Below are positions 14,423 to 22,058 of a stretch of DNA of 25,012 nucleotides, one piece after another. The translations under genes were made by a program, and so were the position numbers. The notes below the pieces were generated by a model. It did not search any database. It saw nothing but the letters and a program-made list of their open reading frames with translations, and had not been told where the DNA came from. The DNA is from JBMNUL01 sp050946255. GTDB taxonomy: Bacteria > Actinomycetota > Coriobacteriia > Coriobacteriales > CADBOM01. How positions within the stretch are numbered: the first letter of the stretch is position 1; the number at the start of each line of letters is the position of its first letter. Where the stretch lies: positions 1 through 25,012 of the forward strand of contig JBMNUL010000018.1 of the NCBI GenBank assembly GCA_050946255.1, read 5' to 3'.

Positions 14423-15346
14423 GTGGAGATAAGGCAACTCAGGTATTTCATTTCCGCAAGTGAGACGAAAAGCTTCACGAAAGCTGCGAAGAACTGCTAC
14501 ACGAGCAGGCAGAACCTCACGCGCGCTGTTCGGAGTCTGGAGGGCGAGCTGGGCGTGAGGCTGCTGGCATATTCTGGAAACGAGCTGGTGCTCACCGTTC
14601 AGGGAGAGCAGGCTATTGAGCATGCAAAGAGCATCGTGCGCGAGGCCGACTTGCTCTCGGATATGTTCAAAGATAACTCCTCTGAAAATGTTGAGCTTTC
14701 GGTTGCCGTGGGCACGAATGCGGACCTTTACAAAATTCTCGTGCCCAAAGAGGATCTGGAGCACTTTGGTGAAGAAGATTCAGAGGCAATGCACGAAGTC
14801 AGAGCACCTATCGAAGAGTATCGCAACAGCTCCCTGCTCATTTCACAGTACAGCTGCCGTGATTGCTATGAGATGGTGGTGGAGGAAGAGGTCGACTTGG
14901 CGATAATTGCCTGCATGGAACGGGATTTCCCAGGTTGCACTAGCGTGGTTTTGGACAGCGAGCCCTCATATTATCTGGTCAGCGCTTCGTCCGAGCTTGC
15001 AGAGAAGGAGTCGTTGACTCCAAGTGACCTTAGCGGGCACTCGATCACCCTTTTCTCCGACTACCAATTCGTGGTGAAGCCGTTTCTCGATTATTGCGAG
15101 CTCGCTGGAATGGGCGAGAGGAAGATTCACGCTTCCGACAGCGTGTCCCTGATGAAAGTCGCCGTGCGCAAGCACAATGCGGTTGCAATAGTCGGCAGCA
15201 TCTTCGGAAATGACCCTCCAAAAGGCTGCGTTGCGATTCCCACGGGAGAAAGCTCTCTGCGGTGGTGCGTCTACGGTCTCTACCAGTCCAACACCCCGAA
15301 CACCGCCAAGGTGAAGAGGCTCTTGGATTCGCTGATGCAGCATTAG
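14423..15346 (+). CDS. LysR-family transcriptional regulator
   Basis: This 307-aa LysR protein starts with GTG at 14423. The N-terminal winged helix reads MEIRQLRYFISASETKSFTK, then AAKNCYTSRQNLTRAVRSLE, then LGVRLLAYSGNELVLTVQGE. The C-terminal periplasmic-binding-like domain follows. The region between the two lobes contains an acidic insert (residues about 110-130, EDLEHFGEEDSEAMHE). It is transcribed away from the molybdopterin operon across a 213-nt spacer with direct repeats, so it most likely activates that operon when the substrate is present. It converges on the next TetR gene with a 28-nt gap. Confidence 0.9.
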   Translation: MEIRQLRYFISASETKSFTKAAKNCYTSRQNLTRAVRSLEGELGVRLLAYSGNELVLTVQGEQAIEHAKSIVREADLLSDMFKDNSSENVELSVAVGTNADLYKILVPKEDLEHFGEEDSEAMHEVRAPIEEYRNSSLLISQYSCRDCYEMVVEEEVDLAIIACMERDFPGCTSVVLDSEPSYYLVSASSELAEKESLTPSDLSGHSITLFSDYQFVVKPFLDYCELAGMGERKIHASDSVSLMKVAVRKHNAVAIVGSIFGNDPPKGCVAIPTGESSLRWCVYGLYQSNTPNTAKVKRLLDSLMQH

Positions 15347-15374
15347 CCTGTCTGAACGGCATCAGGTGCGGGTA

Positions 15375-15959
15375 TCAGCCCTTTGGAGAAGTACTCGCAG
15401 CTGCTTCGGCAATACGCCTGCCTTGGCTTTCCACGATGGCGGCAACCTGCTTCGGAGACTCCTTCTTCCCGCCCGCGATCCACGCGTCCATGATGCTGAT
15501 GAAGAAGCCGGCGCTAACGGCTGAGAAATACCGCTCCTGTGTGTCGTTTGAAAGCATGATTCCTATTCTGGCAAGATGCTCCTCTACCATCTGATGGGTG
15601 TCGAGGAAGCTGCGATACACGACATCTACGCGCCCAGCCCCGAGCAGTGCCTCGATGACGTCCGAGTGCTGCATCCAGTAGCTGAGCATGTAGAGCAGAA
15701 GGTCCTTGCGGTGCTCGTTGGAGAGCATCTCCACGTAGGAGTCGATGGCCTCTGAGAACTGCGCGTCGCATTTCCACTTGAGGATGTCGATGACGGCATC
15801 GAAGTTGCGGTAGAACGTCGAGCGTCCAGCTCCCGAAGCCTTTTGCACGTCGGTAACGGACACCTTGTCGAGGGGCGTTTTCTCCAGGCATTTGAGAAGA
15901 CCCTGGTAGAACATCTCCGCGCTCTTCTTGGAACGGGCATCTTTCTTGATGTGGTACAA
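15375..15959 (-). CDS. TetR-family transcriptional regulator
   Basis: This is about 194 aa. The N-terminal helix-turn-helix reads PLDKVSVTDVQKASGAGRST followed by FYRNFDAVIDILKWK. The rest is a helical ligand domain with a TetR_C-like pattern. A TTG at 15959 is the better start, because AGGAGG lies 7 nt before it. The ATGs at 15989 and 15986 have no ribosome site and would put AGGAGG inside the gene. It is divergent from the CocE-type hydrolase gene, with a pseudo-palindrome in between, and probably represses that gene. Confidence 0.85.
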   Translation of the reverse strand: MYHIKKDARSKKSAEMFYQGLLKCLEKTPLDKVSVTDVQKASGAGRSTFYRNFDAVIDILKWKCDAQFSEAIDSYVEMLSNEHRKDLLLYMLSYWMQHSDVIEALLGAGRVDVVYRSFLDTHQMVEEHLARIGIMLSNDTQERYFSAVSAGFFISIMDAWIAGGKKESPKQVAAIVESQGRRIAEAAASTSPKG

Positions 15960-15992
15960 ATTCGCTCCTCCTGTCCCGCTTTGCATCAATCA

Positions 15993-16029
15993 ATTGTTCT
16001 GAGCATTCAACAATGGTACAAATGTCCCA
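15993..16029. promoter_or_regulatory. Candidate TetR operator between divergent genes
   Basis: ATTGTT (15993-15998) and AACAAT (16009-16014) form a perfect inverted repeat. Overlapping its end, TGGTACAAATGTCCCA (16014-16029) is a 16-bp pseudo-palindrome with 12 of 16 positions symmetric. Both lie in the shared control region of the TetR and hydrolase genes, the usual place for a TetR site. Confidence 0.45.
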
Positions 16030-16081
16030 TAGTTATCAATCATACAGCACAAACAGCTAAAGTGCATGAGGAGCAATTCAT

Positions 16082-17950
16082 ATGGAACAGCAAGCATCCC
16101 AGAGGAGAATGAAGCTCCTTGGACGCACGGGAAATCCCATCGACGTGCCCGTTCGCGGCGCCCTGCCGGAGAGCGCAGACCGCGTACGCTACCCCGGGTT
16201 CAAGCAGGAGCGAATCCTTCTCAAGAAGGGCACGGTTCGCATGAAGGGCTACATGCCCCTTCCGTGCGACATCGTCTTGGAACGTGATGTGGAGATAACC
16301 CTGCGCGACGGAACGAGGATATACACCGATGTGTTCCGCCCAGATGACGACGATAAACATCCTGCGATCCTCGCGCTGAGCCCGTATGGCAAGGAGATTG
16401 GCGGGCAGTGGCTCGACGACATCCCCGGGCGATCCGGCGTTAAGAGGGGCCAGACTTCGGGCCTGCACAAGTTCGAGGGGCCCGACCCAGCCTACTGGTG
16501 CGCGCACGGTTACGCGGTGGTGAACCCAGACGTCCGCGGAGCCTACCGGTCCGAGGGCGTCATCCTGTTCTTCGGCAGCCAGTACGGGCGCGATGGGGCC
16601 GACATCGTCGAATGGGCCGCCGCCCAGCCCTGGTGCAACGGACGCGTCGGGATGAGCGGCAACTCCTGGCTCGCCATCTCGCAGTGGTTCGTGGCGGCAG
16701 AGCAGCCCGAACACCTCGCGGCCATAGCGCCATGGGAGGGCCTCACCGACTCGTTCAGGGAGGTTGGCACCCACGGCGGCGTCCCAACTGCTGAGTTCGT
16801 GGAGCTCTTGTCCGACACATTCGCCTCGACGACAGAAGGAGGCATCGAGGACTCGATCAGCGCCATGGCAGAGCATCCCACCTGGGACGAGTACTGGGAG
16901 GACAAATCGGTGCCCCTCGAGCTCATCGAAGTGCCCGCATACATCGTGGCCAGCTGGACCAACAGCATCCATACGCGGGGGACCTTCAATGCTTGGAGCC
17001 GCATTTCGAGCAAGGAGAAGTGGCTCCGAATCCACACGAAGAACGAGTGGTATGACTACTACCAACCCGAGCACATGGAGGACTTGCGACGCTTCTTCGA
17101 CCACTATCTCAAGGGCGAGGAGAACGGATGGGAGGACACGCCGCGGGTGCGCCTGTCTCTGTTGAATCCCGGTCATGACGACATCATCGACCGACCCGAG
17201 GGGGAATTTCCACTCGAGCGGACCATGTACCGCACGCTCTATCTGGACGCGAAGACCAAATCGCTTTCATCCAAGGCGCCGTCTATCGAGTCTCAGGCCA
17301 CCTATGATTCCGGTTCGCGGAAGCGCAAGGTCGTGTTCACCATGAAGGTGGACCAGCACCTCGAGATCTGCGGCTACATCAAGCTGCGCCTATGGGTATC
17401 TCCTCTCGATGCCGATGACATGGACCTCAAGGTGACGTTGGAAAAGCGCGGGCCGCTGGGACTGCACCGGCACGGCATGCCCGGCGCCGACCCAGTGGCA
17501 ACGGGATACCTGCGTCTCTCCATGCGCGAGCTCGACCCCACGTGTTCTACCGAGGAGTACCCCGTGCAGACTATGGTCCACATCCAGAAAGTCAGCCCCG
17601 GAGACATCGTTCCGGTGGACATCGCCATCTGGCCGTTCGGGATGGTTTTCGAGCCGGGAGAAGTGCTTGTTCTCACAGTGAGCGCCCACAAGACCGACCC
17701 TGCCCCCAAAGGACCCATGGCTTCCCTCTTCGGCCGCGCAAAGGTCTCGATTTCAAAGGATGATTTCACTTTCGACCCCGCTGAGAAGCCCGAGATGGTA
17801 GAGCTTGGGGGGAACTCCACCGAGACGGCGCCCGATGCCAAGCGTGCGAGGATTCCCCAGGACGTAAACAAGGGTCGTCACGCCATATACACCGGACCCG
17901 ATCACCCCAGCTACCTCTATCTTCCCCTGACCGACGCGAAAGAAGAGTAG
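16082..17950 (+). CDS. CocE/NonD-type alpha/beta hydrolase (S15-like esterase/peptidase)
   Basis: This 622-aa protein has the S15/CocE layout. The alpha/beta hydrolase core has LRDGTRIYTDVFRP, HGYAVVNPDVRG and the nucleophile elbow GMSGNSW with Ser195. A C-terminal jelly-roll domain starts at about residue 370. The usual catalytic Asp region reads ASWTNSIHTRGTF, with Asn294 where cocaine esterase has Asp. The His region reads RIHTKNEWYDYY (His318). This matches a CocE/NonD subgroup rather than cocaine esterase itself. There is no signal peptide. GAGGAG precedes the ATG at 16082. The gene is visibly more GC-rich than regions 1 and 4, which suggests separate acquisition. It probably cleaves an ester or amide of an imported compound. 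Confidence 0.85.
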   Translation: MEQQASQRRMKLLGRTGNPIDVPVRGALPESADRVRYPGFKQERILLKKGTVRMKGYMPLPCDIVLERDVEITLRDGTRIYTDVFRPDDDDKHPAILALSPYGKEIGGQWLDDIPGRSGVKRGQTSGLHKFEGPDPAYWCAHGYAVVNPDVRGAYRSEGVILFFGSQYGRDGADIVEWAAAQPWCNGRVGMSGNSWLAISQWFVAAEQPEHLAAIAPWEGLTDSFREVGTHGGVPTAEFVELLSDTFASTTEGGIEDSISAMAEHPTWDEYWEDKSVPLELIEVPAYIVASWTNSIHTRGTFNAWSRISSKEKWLRIHTKNEWYDYYQPEHMEDLRRFFDHYLKGEENGWEDTPRVRLSLLNPGHDDIIDRPEGEFPLERTMYRTLYLDAKTKSLSSKAPSIESQATYDSGSRKRKVVFTMKVDQHLEICGYIKLRLWVSPLDADDMDLKVTLEKRGPLGLHRHGMPGADPVATGYLRLSMRELDPTCSTEEYPVQTMVHIQKVSPGDIVPVDIAIWPFGMVFEPGEVLVLTVSAHKTDPAPKGPMASLFGRAKVSISKDDFTFDPAEKPEMVELGGNSTETAPDAKRARIPQDVNKGRHAIYTGPDHPSYLYLPLTDAKEE

Positions 17951-17956
17951 GAACAT

Positions 17957-18177
17957 ATGGAAGGACTCTCTAAATCACAGAAGAACATGGTGGCGCTGCT
18001 GCTCGCAGGTTCTTATTTGTTGTGCTGTGCCCAGCAGCTACATATGACGTCGGGGCTGGTGCTCTAATGCTAAACCAGAAGCCGTAGGCTCCGGCTGTGC
18101 CGACAATAATGCGCGATCTGTCGATAGACGCTACCAGGCTGCAGTGGCTAACGTCGGGATGCTTCTACCTTATGTAA
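17957..18177 (+). pseudogene. Truncated, frame-disrupted 5' remnant of an EmrB/QacA-type MFS transporter
   Basis: An ATG 6 nt after the hydrolase stop opens a frame that begins like a 14-TM MFS exporter: SKSQKNMVALLLAGSYLLCC, then AQQLHMTS. It stops at 18067. Homology resumes in another frame at 18100: PTIMRDLSIDATRLQWLTSG, then CFYLM, the conserved region after TM1 of DHA2 exporters. It stops at 18177, inside the tail of the convergent nitroreductase gene. So about 35 nt of foreign or rearranged sequence breaks TM1, and everything after the first loop is lost. It was probably once the transport partner of the hydrolase. Confidence 0.75.
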
Positions 18178-18665
18178 TGGATCTTGCTCTCGTCGAAGCG
18201 GTCGATCTGCTTCCCCTCTTTTTCGGGGTATCCGATTGCGATGATGGTGAACGCCTGCTGTCCTTCGGGAATGTTCAGAATCTCGTTGACCTTCTCGACC
18301 CTTTCCTTGATAGGCGCAATGCCCAGCATTACCGCGCCTAGTCCGAGGTGGTCCGCTTCGAGCCAGATGTTCTCGCTTGCGATTGCAGCGTCGATGTCGT
18401 TGTATTCTGGCATGCGAGTCTCTTCGTGGTAGGCGATCACAATCGCCATGGCCGCGTTCTTGACCGGACTGGAATAAGGGCTCACGGACTTATCGCCCAG
18501 CTTGTTCAAGGCATCCTTGTTCAAAACCACATAGAATTCCCAGGCACGCTGGTTTCCAGCGGTCGGAGCATACATCGCTGCCTTCAGCAGCTTCTCGATC
18601 TTCTCAGCTTCTACCGGCTTGTCCGTGAACTTCCTCACGCTCGTCCTGTGAAAGATCTCTTCCAT
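18165..18665 (-). CDS. Nitroreductase-family FMN protein
   Basis: This 166-aa protein is a compact nitroreductase. The N-terminal HRTSVRKFTDKPV binds FMN phosphate, MYAPTAGNQRAWEFYVV is the dimer/FMN segment, and LEADHLGLGAVMLGIAP and GYPEKEGKQ are the typical C-terminal parts. Such enzymes reduce nitro groups, quinones or enals with NAD(P)H. AAGGAGG precedes the ATG. It follows the MarR gene by 11 nt and is clearly controlled by it. Its 3' end overlaps the MFS remnant on the other strand. Confidence 0.92.
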   Translation of the reverse strand: MEEIFHRTSVRKFTDKPVEAEKIEKLLKAAMYAPTAGNQRAWEFYVVLNKDALNKLGDKSVSPYSSPVKNAAMAIVIAYHEETRMPEYNDIDAAIASENIWLEADHLGLGAVMLGIAPIKERVEKVNEILNIPEGQQAFTIIAIGYPEKEGKQIDRFDESKIHYIR

Positions 18666-18676
18666 TTTCGTCCTCC

Positions 18677-19114
18677 TTAAAGCTTCTCGATTTCTTCTCT
18701 AAGTTGGGAGAAGAACCGCGAAGTCAAATCGATGAATTGCCTTCGCTCGTTTTCATCCCACTCCTTGACTATGCTCTCTTCTATTTGGAGCAGCCTTCCC
18801 ACTGTCTCCCGGGATCTTCGTCTTCCCTTCTCCGTGAGGAACACCTTGGTGTTCCTGCCATCGCCGGGTTCCAGATACAGCAGGTTTTCCCTCTCCATCT
18901 TTCGGATGGCGGAGTTGATTGTCGATCGCCTCTGGCCGGTTCGCTTGTAGAGCTCGCTTTGGTTGCAGCCCTCGCCGCATCTGCTGATGACATAGAAGAT
19001 GCTCATCTCGCTGTCATTCAAACCCAGCTTGAACGCCGCAAGGTGGAACGCCGAGTTGATAATGCCGTTGACGCTTCCCACGTCTTCGTCTGATTTTCCC
19101 ATTCTAAGTTCCAT
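18677..19114 (-). CDS. MarR-family transcriptional regulator
   Basis: This is a 145-aa MarR protein if started at the ATG at 19114 (19102 is also possible). The winged helix reads NQSELYKRTGQRRSTINSAI, then RKMERENLLYLEPGDGRNTK, then VFLTEKGR. Longer starts at 19162 or 19327 are rejected. A strong promoter with operators lies at 19147-19195, so those starts would fall in or before the transcription start. The protein is expected to repress its own promoter and the linked nitroreductase until a phenolic or electrophilic ligand releases it. No good ribosome site is visible at 19114. Confidence 0.85.
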   Translation of the reverse strand: MELRMGKSDEDVGSVNGIINSAFHLAAFKLGLNDSEMSIFYVISRCGEGCNQSELYKRTGQRRSTINSAIRKMERENLLYLEPGDGRNTKVFLTEKGRRRSRETVGRLLQIEESIVKEWDENERRQFIDLTSRFFSQLREEIEKL

Positions 19115-19146
19115 ATGGTTTGCGTTTGTGCGCTTTCGAGTGATTT

Positions 19147-19195
19147 GTACGATTTCGGACATTCCAATACTAGTACGATTTCGTACATATTTCAA
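19147..19195 (-). promoter_or_regulatory. MarR-controlled promoter with two operators
   Basis: On the minus strand, TTGAAA (19195-19190), a 17-nt spacer, and TAGTAT (19172-19167) form a clear sigma-70-type promoter. The perfect palindrome GTACGATTTCGTAC (19173-19186; given on the + strand) fills the spacer. A second copy with one change, GTACGATTTCGGAC (19147-19160), covers the expected transcription start. The copies are 26 bp apart. This is a classic repressor layout. Confidence 0.8.
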
Positions 19196-19244
19196 TCGCT
19201 TTGGTGGGTGCTTCATGGTTCCATCTAAGAAGGGGAGGGGATTT

Positions 19245-19321
19245 ATTGCCTTGGAGTAAGAAGTGGACCAATTGCCTTTGGCGAGCGGGGAATCGTTTGC
19301 CTTGGGACTAGGGAGGGGGCC
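19245..19321. repeat. Three degenerate direct repeats with a 25-26-bp period
   Basis: ATTGCCTTGG (19245), ATTGCCTTTGG (19271) and TTTGCCTTGGG (19296) start units of 26, 25 and about 26 bp. A fainter relative, ATAACCTTTGACGA, is at 19349, two periods further. They lie in the otherwise gene-free 19196-19413, between the MarR promoter and the TetR stop. Function unknown. Confidence 0.4.
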
Positions 19322-19413
19322 AAGCACATTCGCCGAGACAGAGGGTCGATAACCTTTGACGATGTACGCTTGCGGTTATATTGCTGCACGATGTCCCAGT
19401 ACGATTGAGCCAC

Positions 19414-20079
19414 TCATCGGATATCGAATCTATGATTCATCTTCAACACAGCTCGGGAGACCACTTGTTCGAGCTCCTCGTCGAAAAAGATGGTGGGCTC
19501 CGAGATCGAAGAGCCAGCTGCCTTTGCAATCGACTTTTCGAAATGCTCTGCAAACTCAGCCAGATGCTTTCCCGTGGCAAAAGGCTTGTTATGTTGCAGG
19601 CAATAGTACATGAGCTCGCAGAAGCCGCCCAAGATGACTATCATCTCTTGATAAATGGGCTCAAGGTCGGCATCCGCCGGCAAATCGATGCGCTCAAGCG
19701 TCCAGGACAAATTGAAGGCAAAGATTTTTTCTGTCCGCTCTCGGCTCAAGATTATATCTTGCAGGAACTTGCGATATCCATTCTCCTGCAGCAAAAAGGC
19801 GAAGAAGCAGTATATGACTTCATAGAAGGCTCGAAAATTGCCATGGAGCTCCTCTTCGGAAATGCCCAATGAACGCTGCGCTTCTGCCATCACCCGTTCC
19901 ATGAAGGCAACTGAGAGCAATTCTTTTTTTGGGAAGTGATACTGCACGAGGTTCCGGCTGATACCACAGGCTTCGGCAATCTTGGTGTAGGTCGTGCCAT
20001 TGTATCCATACTTTCGAAATTGTTGCCAGGATTCTTTGAGGATTTCTTCTTTGAGTTTGTCGTTTCTCGGTCGTGACAT
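19414..20079 (-). CDS. TetR-family transcriptional regulator (orphan)
   Basis: This 221-aa protein has a clear TetR N-terminus: RKYGYNGTTYTKIAEACGIS, then RNLVQYHFPKKELLSVAF. A helical ligand domain follows, rich in aromatic residues (FYEVIYCFFAFLLQENGY). Its start has only a weak AGAAG ribosome site. The gene is noticeably AT-richer than the hydrolase region. No target gene is adjacent: the upstream CDF gene runs in the same direction with a 146-nt gap, and the MarR unit lies downstream. Its target is unknown. Confidence 0.85.
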   Translation of the reverse strand: MSRPRNDKLKEEILKESWQQFRKYGYNGTTYTKIAEACGISRNLVQYHFPKKELLSVAFMERVMAEAQRSLGISEEELHGNFRAFYEVIYCFFAFLLQENGYRKFLQDIILSRERTEKIFAFNLSWTLERIDLPADADLEPIYQEMIVILGGFCELMYYCLQHNKPFATGKHLAEFAEHFEKSIAKAAGSSISEPTIFFDEELEQVVSRAVLKMNHRFDIR

Positions 20080-20225
20080 GTGCTTCTATATCATCTCGGG
20101 TTTTTTCAAATTGTATCGAGTTCAAGTTTAACAGCTTTCAATTATTCGCAAAGGAAACGATTCTTTCAAAGAGGAAAAGATTATTTCACCTGCAGGTCCG
20201 AATTGTTCGAAAGCAATTAGGCAAT

Positions 20226-21338
20226 TTAGTCAGAGATGTCCAAATCGAGTGTCACGTGTACCTTGTAGTCTGGGAATGCCTGCTGCACTTTCTCGACGAC
20301 CTGTTTGTACACGCCCATGCGGTCTTCTGAGTCGTAGCTGACGATGATATCGAACTTCAACGTCTTCTCTTCATTGTCGATGTAGAACCCGTGCATCTGG
20401 ATGACGTCGGGGTACTCCTTGACGATTTCCAGCACCGTGTTCTTTGCGCGTACGGTATCGCTGTCGTCAGTTCTTTCGCAGTAGATGGAAATGCCAGTGA
20501 TGAATATATGGTGCTTTTCGTAGACATCTTGGGAAATCTTGCGCTCCAGAGCGTCCAGCTCCTTCATGGGCATCGACTCCGGCACATTGATGTGCACCGA
20601 ACCTATTTGCGTTTTCGGTCCGTAGCTGGTGATGACCAGGTCATAGGCTCCAAGAACACCTTCGGTTTCGCAAATGGTTTCCTTGACTGCCCGGGCGGTT
20701 TCCTTGGCCACTCGCTCGCCGAGGATATCGCTTACCGTGTCCCGCAGGATATCGAAACCGGATTTGATGACGACGAAGGAGATCACGGCTCCGAGCCATG
20801 CCTCCAAACTCACGTTGAAAGCCAAGTAGATACCCGCGGCAACAAGCGTGGAGAAGCCGATGATGGAATCGTTCAGGGAATCGCGTCCAGATGCCACAAG
20901 TGAGTCAGAATCGACACGTTCCCCTCTCTTCTTCATGAATAGACCCAGCAGGACTTTCGCCACCACCGCCACGGCGATGATGATCAGAGCAGTTGCAGAG
21001 TAATCCGGCGTAACCGGCTCCACGATTTTCTTCACCGACTCTATTAGGGAGGTAACGCCGGCATAGAGCACGATCAGGCCAATTACCATGGTGCTCAGGT
21101 ACTCGATGCGACCATATCCAAGCGGATGCTTCTTGTCCGGGGACTTCGATGCCAGCTTCGTGCCGATAATGGTGATGACGGACGAGATCGCATCGCTGAG
21201 GTTGTTGACGGCATCCATCACAACTGCGACGGAGCTCGATGCAAATCCGACTGCTGCCTTGAAAGCGGCGAGCAGCACATTCGTGAGGATTCCCACCTCG
21301 CTGGTGCGTACTATCGTTTTCTCACGGTTTTCGTTCAT
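20226..21338 (-). CDS. Cation diffusion facilitator metal exporter, probably Mn-type
   Basis: This 370-aa protein has six predicted TM helices and a long C-terminal cytoplasmic part with two ferredoxin-like domains. TM2 carries DAVNNLSDA and TM5 carries GRDSLNDSIIG, giving an Asn-xxx-Asp / Asp-xxx-Asp metal site instead of the Asp/His site of zinc exporters such as FieF. KSPDKKHPLGYGRIEYLS is the family loop. The lack of His favours manganese or iron over zinc. It follows the OhrR-like gene by 39 nt in the same operon, which fits a role in metal balance under oxidative stress. Confidence 0.9.
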   Translation of the reverse strand: MNENREKTIVRTSEVGILTNVLLAAFKAAVGFASSSVAVVMDAVNNLSDAISSVITIIGTKLASKSPDKKHPLGYGRIEYLSTMVIGLIVLYAGVTSLIESVKKIVEPVTPDYSATALIIIAVAVVAKVLLGLFMKKRGERVDSDSLVASGRDSLNDSIIGFSTLVAAGIYLAFNVSLEAWLGAVISFVVIKSGFDILRDTVSDILGERVAKETARAVKETICETEGVLGAYDLVITSYGPKTQIGSVHINVPESMPMKELDALERKISQDVYEKHHIFITGISIYCERTDDSDTVRAKNTVLEIVKEYPDVIQMHGFYIDNEEKTLKFDIIVSYDSEDRMGVYKQVVEKVQQAFPDYKVHVTLDLDISD

Positions 21339-21377
21339 TTTTTAGATTTCCCTCCAGCTGATTTGCGCGCCGCGGTA

Positions 21378-21824
21378 TTACCCGTCCAGAAACTCGTATA
21401 GAATGCGATACAGCTCCTTTGCATCTTCCTTCTCGATGCCGACACAGCTGCCGATTTTCTGTGGAACATCTCGGACACGTTCCTTCATCGCACGCCCTTC
21501 GTCTGTCAGGAACACTTGCACACGGCGTTCGTCTGTTTCATCACGTCTGCGAGAAACAAGCCCTTGCTTCTCCATCTTCTTCAACATGGGGGTAAGCGTT
21601 CCGTTGTCCAGATGCAGCTTTGCGCAAATGTCTCCCACGGAAATGCCGTCTTGCTCCCATAGCACCATGAACGTGATGTATTGCGTGTAGGTGATTCCCA
21701 GAGGCTTCAAATAAGGTGTATACAAACCGACGATTTTCCGCGCAGCCGCATAAAGCGGGAAGCAAAGTTGGTTTTCCAGCTTCAGCGCCTCGTCGGAATC
21801 ATACTCAGATGATGCCCTGCTCAT
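21378..21824 (-). CDS. OhrR-like MarR-family peroxide-sensing regulator
   Basis: This 148-aa protein opens with LENQLCFPLYAAARKIVGLY and PLGITYTQYITFMVLWE, the signature of OhrR proteins. Cys21 is at the conserved redox-sensing position. The winged helix (DGISVGDICAKLHLDNGTLT, then RRRDETDERRVQVFLTDEGR) is complete. Cys oxidation by organic hydroperoxide would release DNA. The start codon overlaps the stop of a glutathione peroxidase remnant (TAATG), so the intact peroxidase was probably its partner. The CDF gene follows in the same operon. Confidence 0.9.
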   Translation of the reverse strand: MSRASSEYDSDEALKLENQLCFPLYAAARKIVGLYTPYLKPLGITYTQYITFMVLWEQDGISVGDICAKLHLDNGTLTPMLKKMEKQGLVSRRRDETDERRVQVFLTDEGRAMKERVRDVPQKIGSCVGIEKEDAKELYRILYEFLDG

Positions 21825-21991
21825 TAGAATGTCCTTTCAATGGCCTTGCGCACGGAGTCCATCTTGGATGTGGGCTCGAACCGTGCAACGACATTGCCCT
21901 CCCTGTCTGCCAGGGACTTTGCGAAATTCCATTTGAATTGGGCATTGTGTTTGTAATCTCGGTGTTTGTAATCTCGGCCGATCTTCATCAT
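21824..21991 (-). pseudogene. C-terminal remnant of a glutathione peroxidase gene
   Basis: A 55-codon frame encodes FKWNFAKSLADREGNVVARF followed by EPTSKMDS, the conserved C-terminal segment of glutathione peroxidases (KWNFTKFLVDREGNVVARFEP). The first 100 or so residues with the catalytic Cys are gone. A perfect 15-bp tandem duplication (21947-21961, 21962-21976) inserts a second RDYKH in frame. The stop overlaps the ohrR start, so the stub may still serve to couple translation to ohrR. Confidence 0.75.
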
Positions 21992-22033
21992 TGTGACGTC
22001 GCTTTCGACTCTCTTCGTTGTGACGTTTTATAT

Positions 22034-22058
22034 TTGACACAATAATATTTTATAAAAT
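22034..22058. promoter_or_regulatory. AT-rich palindrome upstream of the gpx remnant-ohrR-CDF unit
   Basis: ATTTTATAAAAT (22047-22058) is a perfect 12-bp palindrome, with TTGACA (22034-22039, + strand) beside it. It lies about 55 nt upstream of the first ATG of the remnant. MarR/OhrR proteins favour AT-rich palindromes, so this is a candidate operator. The rest of 22059-22177, at the end of the NTF2-like gene, shows nothing clear. Confidence 0.35.

Noticed and set aside
16040..17176. 378-aa open frame on the minus strand
   Set aside because: It is a shadow of the GC-rich hydrolase gene and shows no protein motif.
19115..19327. Longer MarR starts at 19162 and 19327
   Set aside because: Both lie in or upstream of the promoter and operators, so they would not be translated from the predicted message.
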